In this document: in pieces, positions 35,419 through 48,700 of the stretch | How the letters are laid out: each line of letters opens with the position of its first letter | Position numbering within the stretch: the stretch's first letter is position 1 | Assembly (NCBI GenBank): GCA_932294295.1 | Contig: OW028577.1 | Span: 5,979,501-6,043,500 of the forward strand | Origin: Alitta virens | Taxonomy: Eukaryota; Annelida; Polychaeta; Phyllodocida; Nereididae | Direction: 5' to 3' | DNA: 64,000 nucleotides | Position numbers and translations under genes: made by a program | The notes under the pieces: model-generated | The model's input: the letters and a program-made list of their open reading frames with translations, nothing else | Told to the model about the DNA's origin: nothing | Databases searched by the model: none

Positions 35419-38400
35419 TTAATGGGTGTACACAAACTTTTTCCATCACTGTAGTTATCACAGTCATTTTATACAGTGCACCCAATTTTTAATCCTTTCT
35501 TTAATGGGTGTAATCACACTTTTTCCACCGCTAGTTTTCACAGTCATTTTATACAGCGCACCCAATTTTTAATCCTTTCTTTAATGGGTGTACACAAACT
35601 TTTTCCATCACTGTAGTTATCACAGTCATTTTATACAGCGCACCCAATTTTTAATCCTTTCTTTAATGAGTGTACTCACACTTTTTCCATCACTGTAGTT
35701 ATCACAGTCATTTTATACAGTGCACCCAATTTTTAATCCTTTCTTTAATGGGTGTACTCACACTTTTTCCATCACTAGTTATCACAGTCATTTTATACAG
35801 CGCACCCAATTTTTAATCCTTTCTTTAATGGGTGTACACAAACTTTTTCCATCACTGTAGTTATCAGTCATTTTATACAGTGCACCCAATTTTTAATCCT
35901 TTCTTTAATGGGTGTACTCACACTTTTTCCATCACTAGTTATCACAGTCATTTTATACAGCGCACCCAATTTTTAATCCTTTCTTTCATGGGTGTACACA
36001 AACTTTTTCCATCACTGTAGTTATCACAGTCATTTTATACAGCGCACCCAATTTTTAATCCTTTCTTTAATGGGTGTACTCACACTTTTTCCACCACTAG
36101 TTATCACAGTCATTTTATACAGCGCACCCAATTTTTAATCCTTTCTTTCATGGGTGTACACAAACTTTTTCCATCACTGTAGTTATCACAGTCATTTTAT
36201 ACAGCGCACCCAATTTTTAATCCTTTCTTTAATGGGTGTACACACACTTTTTCCCTCACTGTAGTTATCACAGTCATTTTATACAGCGCACCCAATTTTT
36301 AATCCTTTCTTTAATGGGTGTACACAAACTTTTTCCATCACTGTAGTTATCACAGTCATTTTATACAGTGCACCCAATTTTTAATCCTTTCTTTAATGGG
36401 TGTACACACACTTTTTCCCTCACTGTAGTTATCAGTCATTTTATACAGCGCACCCAATTTTTAATCCTTTCTTTAATGGGTGTACACAAACTTTTTCCAT
36501 CACTGTAGTTATCACAGTCATTTTATACAGCGCACCCAATTTTTAATCCTTTCTTTAATGGGTGTACACACACTTTTTCCCTCACTGTAGTTATCACAGT
36601 CATTTTATACAGTGCACCCAATTTTTAATCCTTTCTTCAATGGGTGTACACACACTTTTCCCTCACTGTAGTTATCAGTCATTTTATACAGCGCACCCAA
36701 TTTTTAATCCTTTCTTTAATGGGTGTACTCACACTTTTTCCACCACTAGTTATCACAGTCATTTTATACAGCGCACCCAATTTTTAATCCTTTCTTTAAT
36801 GGGTGTACACAAACTTTTTCCATCACTGTAGTTATCACAGTCATTTTATACAGCGCACCCAATTTTTAATCCTTTCTTTAATGGGTGTACTCACACTTTT
36901 TCCCTCACTGTAGTTATCAGTCATTTTATACAGCGCACCCAAATTTTTAATCCTTTCTTTAATGGGTGTACACAAACTTTTTCCATCACTGTAGTTATCA
37001 GTCATTTTATACAGCGCACCCAATTTTTAATCCTTTCTTTAATGGGTGTACTCACACTTTTTCCACCACTAGTTATCACAGTCATTTTATACAGCGCACC
37101 CAATTTTTAATCCTTTCTTTAATGGGTGTACACAAACTTTTTCCATCACTGTAGTTATCACAGTCATTTTATACAGCGCACCCAATTTTTAATCCTTTCT
37201 TTAATGGGTGTACACACACTTTTTCCCTCACTGTAGTTATCACAGTCATTTTATACAGCGCACCCAATTTTTAATCCTTTCTTTAATGGGTGTACTCACA
37301 CTTTTTCCACCACTAGTTATCACAGTCATTTTATACAGTGCACCCAATTTTTAATCCTTTCTTTAATGGGTGTACACACACTTTTTCCCTCACTGTAGTT
37401 ATCAGTCATTTTATACAGCGCACCCAATTTTTAATCCTTTCTTTAATGGGTGTACTCACACTTTTTCCACCACTAGTTATCACAGTCATTTTATACAGCG
37501 CACCCAATTTTTAATCCTTTCTTTAATGGGTGTACACAAACTTTTTCCATCACTGTAGTTATCACAGTCATTTTATACAGCGCACCCAATTTTTAATCCT
37601 TTCTTTAATGGGTGTACTCACACTTTTTCCCTCACTGTAGTTATCAGTCATTTTATACAGCGCACCCAAATTTTTAATCCTTTCTTTAATGGGTGTACAC
37701 AAACTTTTTCCACCACTAGTTATCAGTCATTTTATACAGCGCACCCAATTTTTAATCCTTTCTTTAATGGGTGTACTCACACTTTTTCCACCACTAGTTA
37801 TCACAGTCATTTTATACAGCGCACCCAATTTTTAATCCTTTCTTTAATGGGTGTACACAAACTTTTTCCATCACTGTAGTTATCACAGTCATTTTATACA
37901 GCGCACCCAATTTTTAATCCTTTCTTTAATGGGTGTACACACACTTTTTCCCTCACTGTAGTTATCACAGTCATTTTATACAGCGCACCCAATTTTTAAT
38001 CCTTTCTTTAATGGGTGTACTCACACTTTTTCCACCACTAGTTATCACAGTCATTTTATACAGTGCACCCAATTTTTAATCCTTTCTTTAATGGGTGTAC
38101 ACACACTTTTTCCCTCACTGTAGTTATCAGTCATTTTATACAGCGCACCCAATTTTTAATCCTTTCTTTAATGGGTGTACACAAACTTTTTCCATCACTG
38201 TAGTTATCACAGTCATTTTATACAGTGCACCCAATTTTTAATCCTTTCTTTAATGGGTGTACACACACTTTTTCCCTCACTGTAGTTATCAGTCATTTTA
38301 TACAGCGCACCCAATTTTTAATCCTTTCTTTAATGGGTGTACACAAACTTTTTCCATCACTGTAGTTATCACAGTCATTTTATACAGCGCACCCAATTTT

Positions 38401-40114
38401 TAATCCTTTCTTTAATGGGTGTACACACACTTTTTCCCTCACTGTAGTTATCACAGTCATTTTATACAGCGCACCCAATTTTTAATCCTTTCTTTAATGG
38501 GTGTACACAAACTTTCTCCATCACTGTAGTTATCACAGTCATTTTATACAGTGCACCCAATTTTTAATCCTTTCTTCAATGGGTGTACACACACTTTTTC
38601 CCTCACTGTAGTTATCAGTCATTTTATACAGCGCACCCAATTTTTAATCCTTTCTTTAATGGGTGTACTCACACTTTTTCCACCACTAGTTATCACAGTA
38701 ATTTTATACAGCGCACCCAATTTTTAATCCTTTCTTCAATGGGTGTACTCACACTTTTTCCCTCACTGTAGTTATCACAGTCATTTTATACAGCACACCC
38801 AATTTTTAATCCTTTCTTTAATGGGTGTACACACACTTTTTCCCTCACTGTAGTTATCACAGTCATTTTATACAGTGCACCCAATTTTTAATCCTTTCTT
38901 TAATGAGTGTACTCACACTTTTTCCATCACTGTAGTTATCACAGTCATTTTATACAGCACACCCAATTTTTAATCCTTTCTTTAATGGGTGTACACAAAC
39001 TTTCTCCATCACTGTAGTTATCACAGTCATTTTATACAGTGCACCCAATTTTTAATCCTTTCTTTAATGAGTGTACTCACACTTTTTCCATCACTGTAGT
39101 TATCACAGTCATTTTATACAGCACACCCAATTTTTAATCCTTTCTTTAATGGGTGTACACACACTTTTTCCCTCACTGTAGTTATCACAGTCATTTTATA
39201 CAGCGCACCCAATTTTTAATCCTTTCTTTAATGGGTGTACACAAACTTTCTCCATCACTGTAGTTATCACAGTCATTTTATACAGTGCACCCAATTTTTA
39301 ATCCTTTCTTTAATGGGTGTACACACACTTTTTCCCTCACTGTAGTTATCAGTCATTTTATACAGCGCACCCAATTTTTAATCCTTTCTTTAATGGGTGT
39401 ACTCACACTTTTTCCACCACTAGTTATCACAGTAATTTTATACAGTGCACCCAATTTTTAATCCTTTCTTCAATGGGTGTACTCACACTTTTTCCCTCAC
39501 TGTAGTTATCAGTCATTTTATACAGTGTACCCATTTTTTAATCCTTACTTCAATGGGTGTACACAAACTTTTTCCATCACTGTAGTTATCAGTCATTTTA
39601 TTCAGTGTACCCAATTTTTAATCTTTACTTCAATGGGTGTACACACACTTTTTCCCTCACTGTAGTTATCAGTCATTTTATACAGCGCACCCAATTTTTA
39701 ATCCTTTCTTTAATGGGTGTACACAAACTTTTTTCATCACTAGTTATCACAGTCATTTTATACAGTGCGCCCAATTTTTAATCTTTTCTTTAATGGGTGT
39801 ACTCACACTTTTTCCACAACTAGTTATCACAGTAATTTTATACAGTGCACCTAATTTTTAATCCTTTCTTCAATGGGTGTACACACACTTTTTCCCTCAC
39901 TGTAGTTATTAGTCATTTTATACAGCGCACCCAATTTTTAATCCTTTCTTTAATGGGTGTACTCACACTTTTTCCACCACTAGTTATCACAGTAATTTTA
40001 TACAGTGCACCCAATTTTTAATCCTTTCTTTAATGGGTGTACTCACACTTTTTCCATCACTGTAGTTATCAGTCATTTTATACAGTGTACCCATTTTTTT
40101 AATCCTGTCATCAA
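35419..40114. repeat. 4.7-kb tandem array, about 58 units of 78-82 bp
   Basis: Each unit begins aatgggtgta and continues through a variable actttttcc segment, gttatcacagtcattt, tacagcgcacccaattttt and aatcctttct. Three unit types alternate: acacaaac...ccatcactgtag, actcacac...ccaccactag and acacacac...ccctcactgtag. Two independent 2-bp losses (gt in ctgtag, ca in atcacag) make 80-bp units from the 82-bp form. Units 36718-37444 and 37445-38169 repeat the same nine-unit order, including a unit with an extra A (cccaaattttt), so higher-order duplication has occurred. Open frames of about 62 residues inside arise because 80+82 is divisible by three; they are not genes. Confidence 0.95.
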
Positions 40115-41085
40115 TTATGGAAAAAAATAACTAGACTCAAACTTTCAGACTGTAAGCTTCGTAGTGGCATCGTCAGTGTAAGTATTACGAGTAAAAGATA
40201 AACCTCATTCATTTTACGACAGAGTATGCCGTGGTCAATATGTGTGCTGTAGCTTCACTTGCTAGTCTACATAGGAGAGGACTCTACTCCAGTCTGATTT
40301 ACGTCAGCGACTCAAAGAACCAAATCCTTGGCCTACGGGGATTGCAAAGTTGTGCATGAGAAATGAAAATGTGGAGCAATTGCATCAAAAGTCGTGGACG
40401 GAGTTGAGCCATCGTCATCTGGGTTATACCAATGCCCCATTGATGTTATACCAATGCCCCATTGATGTTACATTGATGTTACATTGACGTTGCATTGGTG
40501 TGGTCAGTGGTATGAAATATCTCTTGCTACTTTATGGATTCCTATTTGTAAACAGAGTAAACTTCACGTGAAGCTTTGGCAGAGTCCCCTGGTGGAAGTA
40601 GAGGGCAGTATAAATCAAAGCGAGGCTGAATGGAAGGGGATCCGAGGTTGATGAAGTCTGGCTTATCTAGGGGCCCAGCTATGCATAGGGCTCATGGGTA
40701 TCGCTGACCTTGCCAATCATAATGGTCATAACCCTTGGCCACGCTCTAAATATCCTCTTTGACTTGACAACATCAAAACCTCGTTCGTACTCTGCTAGTT
40801 CTTCCACTGCTAACCTCTACATGACAGTCATGGCTTGTAAACATGTTTTTGCCAAAGATGTCTATCCATCCTGTAAGGAGCAAAGTTTCTGCGACTGAAT
40901 TTGAGAAACCAGTCTATATTTAGCATTGGTAAATGACTGGTTGAATAATTCATGGATCACAGATGTTCAAAATAATTGATATGCAACTCTTAATAACATA
41001 CAGTTGTATAGTAGGATGCCTTTTGCATGTATACAAGAAAGAAATGCATGTATATCTTGTTCATTATTACAGGCAGGGATGCAAA
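40115..41085. other. Intergenic DNA with a short tandem repeat
   Basis: No gene is seen. At 40423-40500 a 22-bp unit (gttataccaatgccccattgat) occurs twice, followed by 11-bp units gttacattgat. Confidence 0.5.
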
Positions 41086-41501
41086 TACAGTTAATTTCAT
41101 TAAAAAAAAACGACCTGTCAAATTAAACCTAGACAAAGCTTGACTACTTCTGCTATACGATGCTACCTGCCAGCAACCAGAACTCTCTGGCTATAGCTAG
41201 CCACTCAGAGCCAGATCTAAAAGTACATGCAGCACCATTTGGTGCATACATTGAGAGTTATGCATATTTGTAATCTTTTGTTGAAAAGATGCATTTCGAT
41301 TGCACATACATATTTATGATACATGTATTACATTTCTTACATTTACCAAGGTTTACCAAGGTTTTCAGTGTTGGTAGTTTAAGGTGAATATAAGGTAGAA
41401 GTAGACAGAAGCGGAGCCCTGCTTTATCAAGTTACAGTTACCGCCAGAAATAGGTTGCTACAGCTGACTAGAGTCGACCATAATTTATGAAACTAACTGT
41501 A
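41086..41501. mobile_element. MITE family A, copy 1 (416 bp)
   Basis: Ends are tacagttaatttcat and atgaaactaactgta, inverted with one mismatch and TA outermost, as in TA-targeting DNA transposons. It is homologous in reverse orientation to 62431-62744. Shared strings include acctgtcaaattaaacctagacaaagc, taggttgctac and agaagtagacagaagc. It has no coding capacity. Confidence 0.8.
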
Positions 41502-44500
41502 GGCCGGAGCTTAGTCAAGCTGCCTGTGATGTGGGGAATGATGGCTCTTCGGTAGTCCTGGCAGTCTTATTATTCACTGCCTCATGTTGGTATGCTGCTG
41601 TTTATTAAAAATACTATAAGTTGTTAAATGCAAAGTGGTCATTGAAAATTAATGTTATCCCATGGCCCAGACGAACCTGTGAGCTTGATAAAGCAAATTG
41701 TGGACAGTCCTTGGTCCCTCCGTGCCTTAAACTCTTGTGAATCAATTTACTTAAATGTAATTTAGCAAGCAATGACCCCGGGGCCCTGAGGATTATCGCT
41801 GGTGGGCCTTGGTCGCTGGTGGTAGGCTTGGAGCCACAACTGGGCAACTGACTCCACTGGCTCCAGGTTCCTGACTTCTTGTTAGTTTGGGCATGGAATA
41901 GTCAATTTCTTCAGGGGTTAAAAACTGCTTGTCATTCTTAGCAGATCAGAGGACTCTCTGTCCCTGTGGTGTGTGTTTGAAGGAATATTAAGTCGCATCA
42001 GTTACTGCAGTGGATCAGAAAAACTGCAGGGTTGGTTGGCTGTACTTAGTGACCTGTTGTTGGTCCCAGGCCCTGGGCTGCATCGTAATAAGAAGCAAGT
42101 CTCTGAATTCTATTAAGCCAGAAACGACTGGATTTCTTCGACTTTTGGATCAGCTGCATGTTTTGACTTTGTAATACAACATACTGGCTTCATTTGGGTT
42201 CGATTCCCAGCCAAGCGCTTTTTGTAAGGTATAAATATCTGCAAGAAACGCTTAGATGGGTGTCAATCCAAAATTTTGTTTAAAATCAGCGAATCTATTG
42301 TTTGTCCTTAGACAATGATTGTAAGTATCAAACAGTGATTTTGGTTAGCTTATAAAGTTTAGATGGAATGCCACACTCTCCGAAATGATTTGTTGTTTGA
42401 GACAAATGTTTGTTTCACTGGAGTCCATCCAAAATGTGTTTAAAATCAGCCAAGATATTTGTTTGACCCCAGACATTGAACGTATATAAGCTAACCAAAA
42501 TCATTGTTTGATACTTCCAATCATTGTATACAAATAAACAATATCTTCGCTGATTTTAAACAAAATTGGGATGATCATTTCTAAGAGTGCAAGCTAGCAG
42601 TGCAGGGTACTCGATGGTCTTGGTAAAGGAAGGTAAATTTCAAGATCTCAGACATGGTGTACTTGCAATTTTAGGCCTATTTATATAATAAGATGGTGTG
42701 GACACCAAACCTTATCATCAAGACTCTAACCAACTCTAAGAAGACTTCTTTTTAGCTCCTATTACGTCCAACTCTAAGAAGAATTCCTTTTTAGCTCCTA
42801 TTATGTCCAACCAAAACACCTGGTCATAACTCAAGACCAGGAAGAAACCAGGACCTACTCCTGCCATTAGAGCTAAAATCGAGACTTTACTTCCCACTAC
42901 TGGTTTGAATTCAAATGCTCCAACCGCAAGATTAAACAGGCAACCTACCAACCAACACAGCAACCAATTCATTGATGGATTTTGGGAATTGGCTTCTTTA
43001 GCACACCGTTTTAGTTTGCTCGCTGCCTTAAATGGCATGGAGGCGGCAGACATCCTTTGAGATTTGGAAATCGTGATATCGATGATAAATTATCAGCAGA
43101 GGAAAGGATGGGCTTTGAGGTTCACACATCTTGCGTCCTTCTTTGTGATGTCCCTGCGCGAGCTTCAGCGCGGGAAACCAGTTTACTCCCAATTGTCACG
43201 TTCTGTAGCTCTCCGCAGCGACAAATAGTTCCTTCAATCCATCAAAAGCCTTTGTGAAGTGAACGTCGTAACGCGCTAGATTTGCTCTTTTGCAACAGTC
43301 CTCTGAACGTATTGACAAACGATGCCTCAGAAGTTGACAAGGCGCCGTTTTGAATTATAGCATCACATGATGCGCACGTGACTTGTCTCCTCATCCACAT
43401 CATGTCTGACCAGCACATTATCCGCCACAAAAAACAGCCAGCGTGTTGGAGTTTGCCATGCCCATTACAGTTTTGTGTACTCTTTGGGACACTCATGCTT
43501 GCAGGCATCGTTTGCTATTTACTGCTTTTATGCTCTGGGAATGGAGCATATACAACAACGTGGATGTCCTTTTTGATATCCATTTATGTGTCTTCTTTTT
43601 TTTTTCCTCTTTTTTTTTTTTGTGGATTCTGTCTCTAAAGCTTTAAGCTAGCCAGTATATCATCTGCCTCGTTCTGGGACTTGGGTGCGTCAACTTTTTT
43701 CAATGATCAAACAAAATTCAACATTAGAAATTACGCTTCTGTACGTATTGTGACAAAAAAAAAAAAAAATTTTTTATAGACTGTCAAAAAATGTGTATTC
43801 ACATGCTTGCTGAGACAAACAATAGTTTCTCTATAGGTTAAAAACCCTTCGATAATATTGAAGTTTTAGCAGTGAACTGAATTCCTGGCCATGGTCTAAG
43901 TGCAAAGGGGTGATGGGGCCCTTATGATTTAGACAATGGGTCGAGGATTGTCATTTTGGGCAGAGGGGTTGACTAGTGTGGACAAAACTGATAAGCATTG
44001 TGGGGACACGGCACCTGAACCTGGTCAGACTTGAAGCAGAGTGACACATCACTCACAAAATAAGTTCACACCCTCCGCAGAGATGTGGCAGGGGTTAAGA
44101 TGGGGTGGAGTTCCTGGTCGCCTGCAGTTGTAGCAGCAAACAATGAATAATCTCCCTTGTTATCTGAATTTCCTTCCTATGCGGGTGAAATGTGAGTAAA
44201 TGTGGCTTTCTGTTATATTTCCAAGAGCACCTATTTATTGAGAGCAAAGTGGCTCGAGCCATCATTATGGAGCATCAACGATAGACAAAACTAAGAATAA
44301 ATTTGATTTGATAGCAGACCCAAGCTGTAAACGAACCTCATCAATTGACGACATACTTGTTCTCAGAACTGTTTCTGCTTGAGACTTTCTCATCTTCATT
44401 ATTTCTACCAATTCCTTTATTATTCCTGGCTGTATCCTTTTATTTTCGTGTTATCTGTACAATCACCATCGTACCCAGAAAGCAGAGCAATATGTGCTTG

Positions 44501-44816
44501 GTCTAATCTAGCAGTTTGCTCTCATTGGGCCAGATTCAATTTCACGGTGGTGAGCATAGCTAGTCACCCATCGATTTCCTGCCTCAAACAAACAAACCTT
44601 TTGAGAAATGCTAGAAAGACTTCCTGACAATTTTGATTGCTTTTCTTTGTTCACTATCTTAGGCTACCTGTACTTGGTCTCCTAATTATATTGGTATCAC
44701 CCAGGGCGTAGGTGTTGCACTGCAACTACAGTAGCTTCTTAAAACATCGAATCGTTGAAATTGTAACTTATACGTTCACATCCCTATCAATCATCAACAC
44801 CCTCTGGTTTTATAAT
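41502..44816. other. Intergenic DNA, no gene seen
   Basis: No exon pattern was found. It holds a foldback element at 42263-42573 and poly-T and poly-A tracts near 43597-43621 and 43756-43775. A lone B-box-like gggttcgattccc at 42197-42209 lacks a matching A-box. Confidence 0.5.
42263..42573. mobile_element. Foldback element with about 90-bp arms
   Basis: The left arm (about 42263-42356) includes ttttgtttaaaatcagcga and gtatcaaacagtgattttgg. The right arm (about 42483-42573) holds their complements. The spacer contains a third, partial, direct copy of the arm start (about 42425-42480). It could form a long hairpin and is not coding. Confidence 0.65.
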
Positions 44817-44830
44817 TTTATTGATTTATT
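44817..44830 (-). terminator. Candidate polyadenylation signals of the CA10-like gene
   Basis: Two AATAAA signals on the minus strand (plus strand tttatt at 44817-44822 and 44825-44830) lie about 950 bases beyond the putative stop codon at 45782. Confidence 0.4.
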
Positions 44831-45781
44831 AAAAACAAGTAACAAGACACAAACCAACACATTGAAAATGTTGAAATGATAAATGACACTATTATGCATG
44901 GATCACATTACATTATACCAGAGTCTAACAATTAAAATTAAAATAAAGTCAATTTTTCAGAACATTAAAACAATTAACAGCTCAATTAGTTACAATTTAA
45001 TGAAAAAGCCATAATTCACATTGTCAAAGAGGTAGTAAAGAAAAGCACTTAACAAGTGTTGAAGAAAAAACTTACATTCATCTTACTGATTTAAATGGTG
45101 CCATTGAATTATTAAAAAAACAAAAAAATAGGATGGATCTTCTAGATTTGAGACCAAGTGCAACAACTTCTACTTGACTCTATCAGAGCAACAATTGACT
45201 GTCTTAAGAGCAACATTTGTTATCAATAACACAGGTTCTAGTACAAAAAGCATTTGGCGTGTACTTGCATCATGTGGTGAAATATATAACAGCATAGCTT
45301 TATTCACACGAGTGTACATGTAAAAACAAGAATTTGGCACATTCGCGACTTTAGCACCCAAAGTATATGTATAGTCTAGAATTTTGCCTGGAGTATCTCA
45401 TTGCTTCTGACTTACAGTACTGGATGAAGTGCATGCTTGGCAGTGAACATGCATTTTTAAGTCATAGTCCATTTTGATTAATAATAACATCCAATGCATC
45501 GTTTGTAGACCTTCATAGAGTGTTCGGAAGCTCTCTTCGTGTGCATCGGATCCACAACGGTGTCTCGGGTATGTTGATAACATCATTCTGATTCGCATGT
45601 TCACTGCCATGCGTGCACAATTTGTAAACATATATGTATATACATATAAATGCAGAAAAACATAAAAAGAGTTTGGCATGTGACGTAATCTTCATTTGGC
45701 ACTTCCGCATTCATGCTTGAGCGACATGACGTTGCTTGACTTTTTTTTTTAGACAATGTCGAACGCCTTCTAAAGATCAAA

Positions 45782-48700
45782 CTACAAACGTACAATGTTT
45801 GGTTTCAAACGAGCCGATCTGAAGACTTCATCAGCTGCGGTCCCAAACGCTGGCTGTAAACAGGAGCACAAGACCCACTGAGAAATAATTAGTAATCTTG
45901 GGTTACTGATTTATTGGCTTTACAGACCATCTCTTCAATAATATGTTAATCATTTAAACAGAGACGTGGTTTTTTTTATTAATTTTTTATTAAGGTAAAC
46001 TAGCAGTTAAGTTATATCTGTAAGGAATTGTGATTATTTAACAATAACGACTATCTATTCTACATCTATTAACAATTATTAAAATCTGGAGATATTATAC
46101 AAATAAACTATCCTACACTTATTCATGGTTTGGGGTTTGATAAGGATACAATTCATAACACATTCATTTGGTCAATAAAAAAGATTATCTAAGGAGAATA
46201 AACATGGCTGACTCAGGAATTTCTTCTAAAGAATAGCCTAAACCTGGTGGCATCTAAACTCACTAAACTCACATATGTGGCAGAGGAATACTGTTGTGAA
46301 TGATCAGAAGGATGTGGGGTCTCTTCGGCCATAAGTCACGGGCAATTGCCTCTTAATCAACATTGCCCTTTGTTAGTGTTGTTGACATGATGGCTGCCAA
46401 CCACGCTAATGGGCAACTTTTCTAGCATCCCTCGTGTGTCCACATTGCCATGCCGTGGATGGGATAAACTCCAGGGGGCCACAAAAGATGTTCTCACTGC
46501 TCTGATGGATTGACAAATAGTTTTTCAACTTGAAAGCTTGGGTTGTACTTTTGGATTGCTATGCATAAATGCACCCTAAAATGCATTCCAGTATGGGTTT
46601 CCCAAGTGGGCCTTTCAAACTGTATTAAGTTTCGTGCAGTTATGCTCACTCCAATCAGCTGATTGACAATGTTTTCTGGGGCTCCCTGTGCTGTTTTGGA
46701 AAAATTTAAGATCACAGGCTGTTGTAGACTATATTCCAGGGCTAAAACATTCACCTTTCGACCTTTCAAACGTATTTTCTGGCAAATGATGTTTTGTTGG
46801 ACTAAGATAATAACCTCTAATTATGAAATCATTTCTGAATGGGTGATCTTGAATTATCAGTTAAGATAATGTTTTAACAAAGAGAAACTCAGTTAACATT
46901 CAACTTGCACATGTGCATATTGCGTGTCATTGCCTGGTGTTTGTCGAGTGCTGCTTATCGCCAACTGGAGAGGGTTGTTTTTTGAGTTGCACTTGTGTGG
47001 TTCATAAAGCCCTCAAATGACTTGCCTTTTCACGATTGGGGAGACTGGGGCGAAACTGACAAAACCATGCTGAGCAGGGCACGCAATGAGACAAGGAGAA
47101 ACAATAGCAATGCCTGGCAGAGATAAAAAGACTGACCACCCCCAGTCATGCATGGTGTTCTCCAAGGGCACGGGGTGGGCTCCCCCAGGGCTGCTCTATT
47201 TCCCCTCGTTATTTTGATGTATGGCAATTAGGGCTTGTGTTTTGCTATTACTGGGCAACTCACAGCTTGTTCATACTGTTATATGCTGTAGATTGTTCTG
47301 TTATCAAGTAGTTGTGCCAACATAATGCTCCATGTAGAGCAATGGACTAAACACTAACCGAATGTCCCACTGTCTAGAAACTAAGGGCCCGAATAGTGGG
47401 GCTAAAGAGCTATGGCTAACACTGGGAGATCTATGGCCACTATGACTCACCTTGGTAGTACGTTTCCCTTTCCATGGTGCAGCCCTTGCTCTGGAATCAA
47501 GCACACTCTCTTTCAGTATTGTCAAACGGCAAGATCTGCTTTGCTGTGCTTTATAGAGACTTACTGCTATTACAATTGAGGAACAATGGTGCCAGATGTC
47601 AGAATGTAAGCTTTGTACAATACAGCTGCATGACACTGCACTGAGCCAGAAAGCTGTCCATTGGCAGATCAGCTTTACACAATAACCTCATGATTTAGTA
47701 TGAAAAGATTATTCTGTTTGATTAGAGGATGTCTTGGCCTTGGTACTTACCGGTGAAGGGTAGTTAATGTTGGTCCTGACGGGCCGGTTGTTAACAGGAG
47801 TAGTTGGTCTGGAGTTATTCTCCATTCCTATTTTGGGATTAATTTTGTCTCCTTGCATGATATCACGTAGAATCATCATCTGAAAGTTGAGAAAGACAAA
47901 GGTGTACTCAAGGGAGGTTGATTGCTTTCTGCGTTGGATAATCATCCTCAACCAGCAAAGCTTTGGCATCTGTGTGGGCATACCTAAAAGACAAAATTAA
48001 TGAGGCTTTCTCTTCTCTGACACAGAAGACAACTTCTGACTGATAATATTGCGGTTATAAACCACTGAGTGGAAGTTTGAGCAACCAACAATATTCAGTG
48101 TGGGCCCTAGATGAATGCCTGTTCAAACATGCTGCCATGGCCCGGACAGAATAATGTAGCTGAGCTTGATAATGGCCGGTTGGGTCACATAAAGATGGCT
48201 ATCCAAGGCTGCACCAACATTAAAAGGCCAACAATCAGGCGGCAAAGCCAGGTTTAAATCAGGTGCAGGTTGTCCACAGGCATTGCTAAACTTAGCTTGT
48301 GGTTGCTAGCCTTCCAGGCCCTTCGTGGAAGCCCTTCATTTCAAGCAGCACTTGGCTTATCCTATCGGCATCCCTAATGCATTTCTTAGCTACCATCTCA
48401 TTCACACTCAGCCAAGTATTGAATTACAGTAACTTCGCAATTTAACCATTGATTATGGAATAAAGGGTTTGGCGTTTGCAAACTGTGTTATTTTTGTTCT
48501 ACGTGATTAATAACCAACCAAACTTGGCCCAATGACTCCTTCTGACTCTTCAGAAGCCTTGAGTGGTCATCATTAGTAAGATCGCTGACCAAACTTTTCT
48601 CTGCGTCTTGTACTCAAAAACAGGAAAGCCCAGGACTTGCTGAAGTAATTTGGTCTAATACTATAATTTCAGGATGACATCTAAGGCAAGTATGACAGGA

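Noticed and set aside
35832..39861. Repeated open frames of 60-90 residues with similar proteins inside the tandem array
   Set aside because: They arise from a repeat whose 80- and 82-bp units sum to a multiple of three. They have no start context or splice structure and follow unit boundaries rather than any domain.
35419..40114. CRISPR array
   Set aside because: The units are contiguous and similar along their full length, with no unique spacers, and the genome is eukaryotic.
42197..42209. tRNA or SINE suggested by a B-box-like gggttcgattccc
   Set aside because: There is no A-box at proper distance and no similarity to the SINE bodies found elsewhere.
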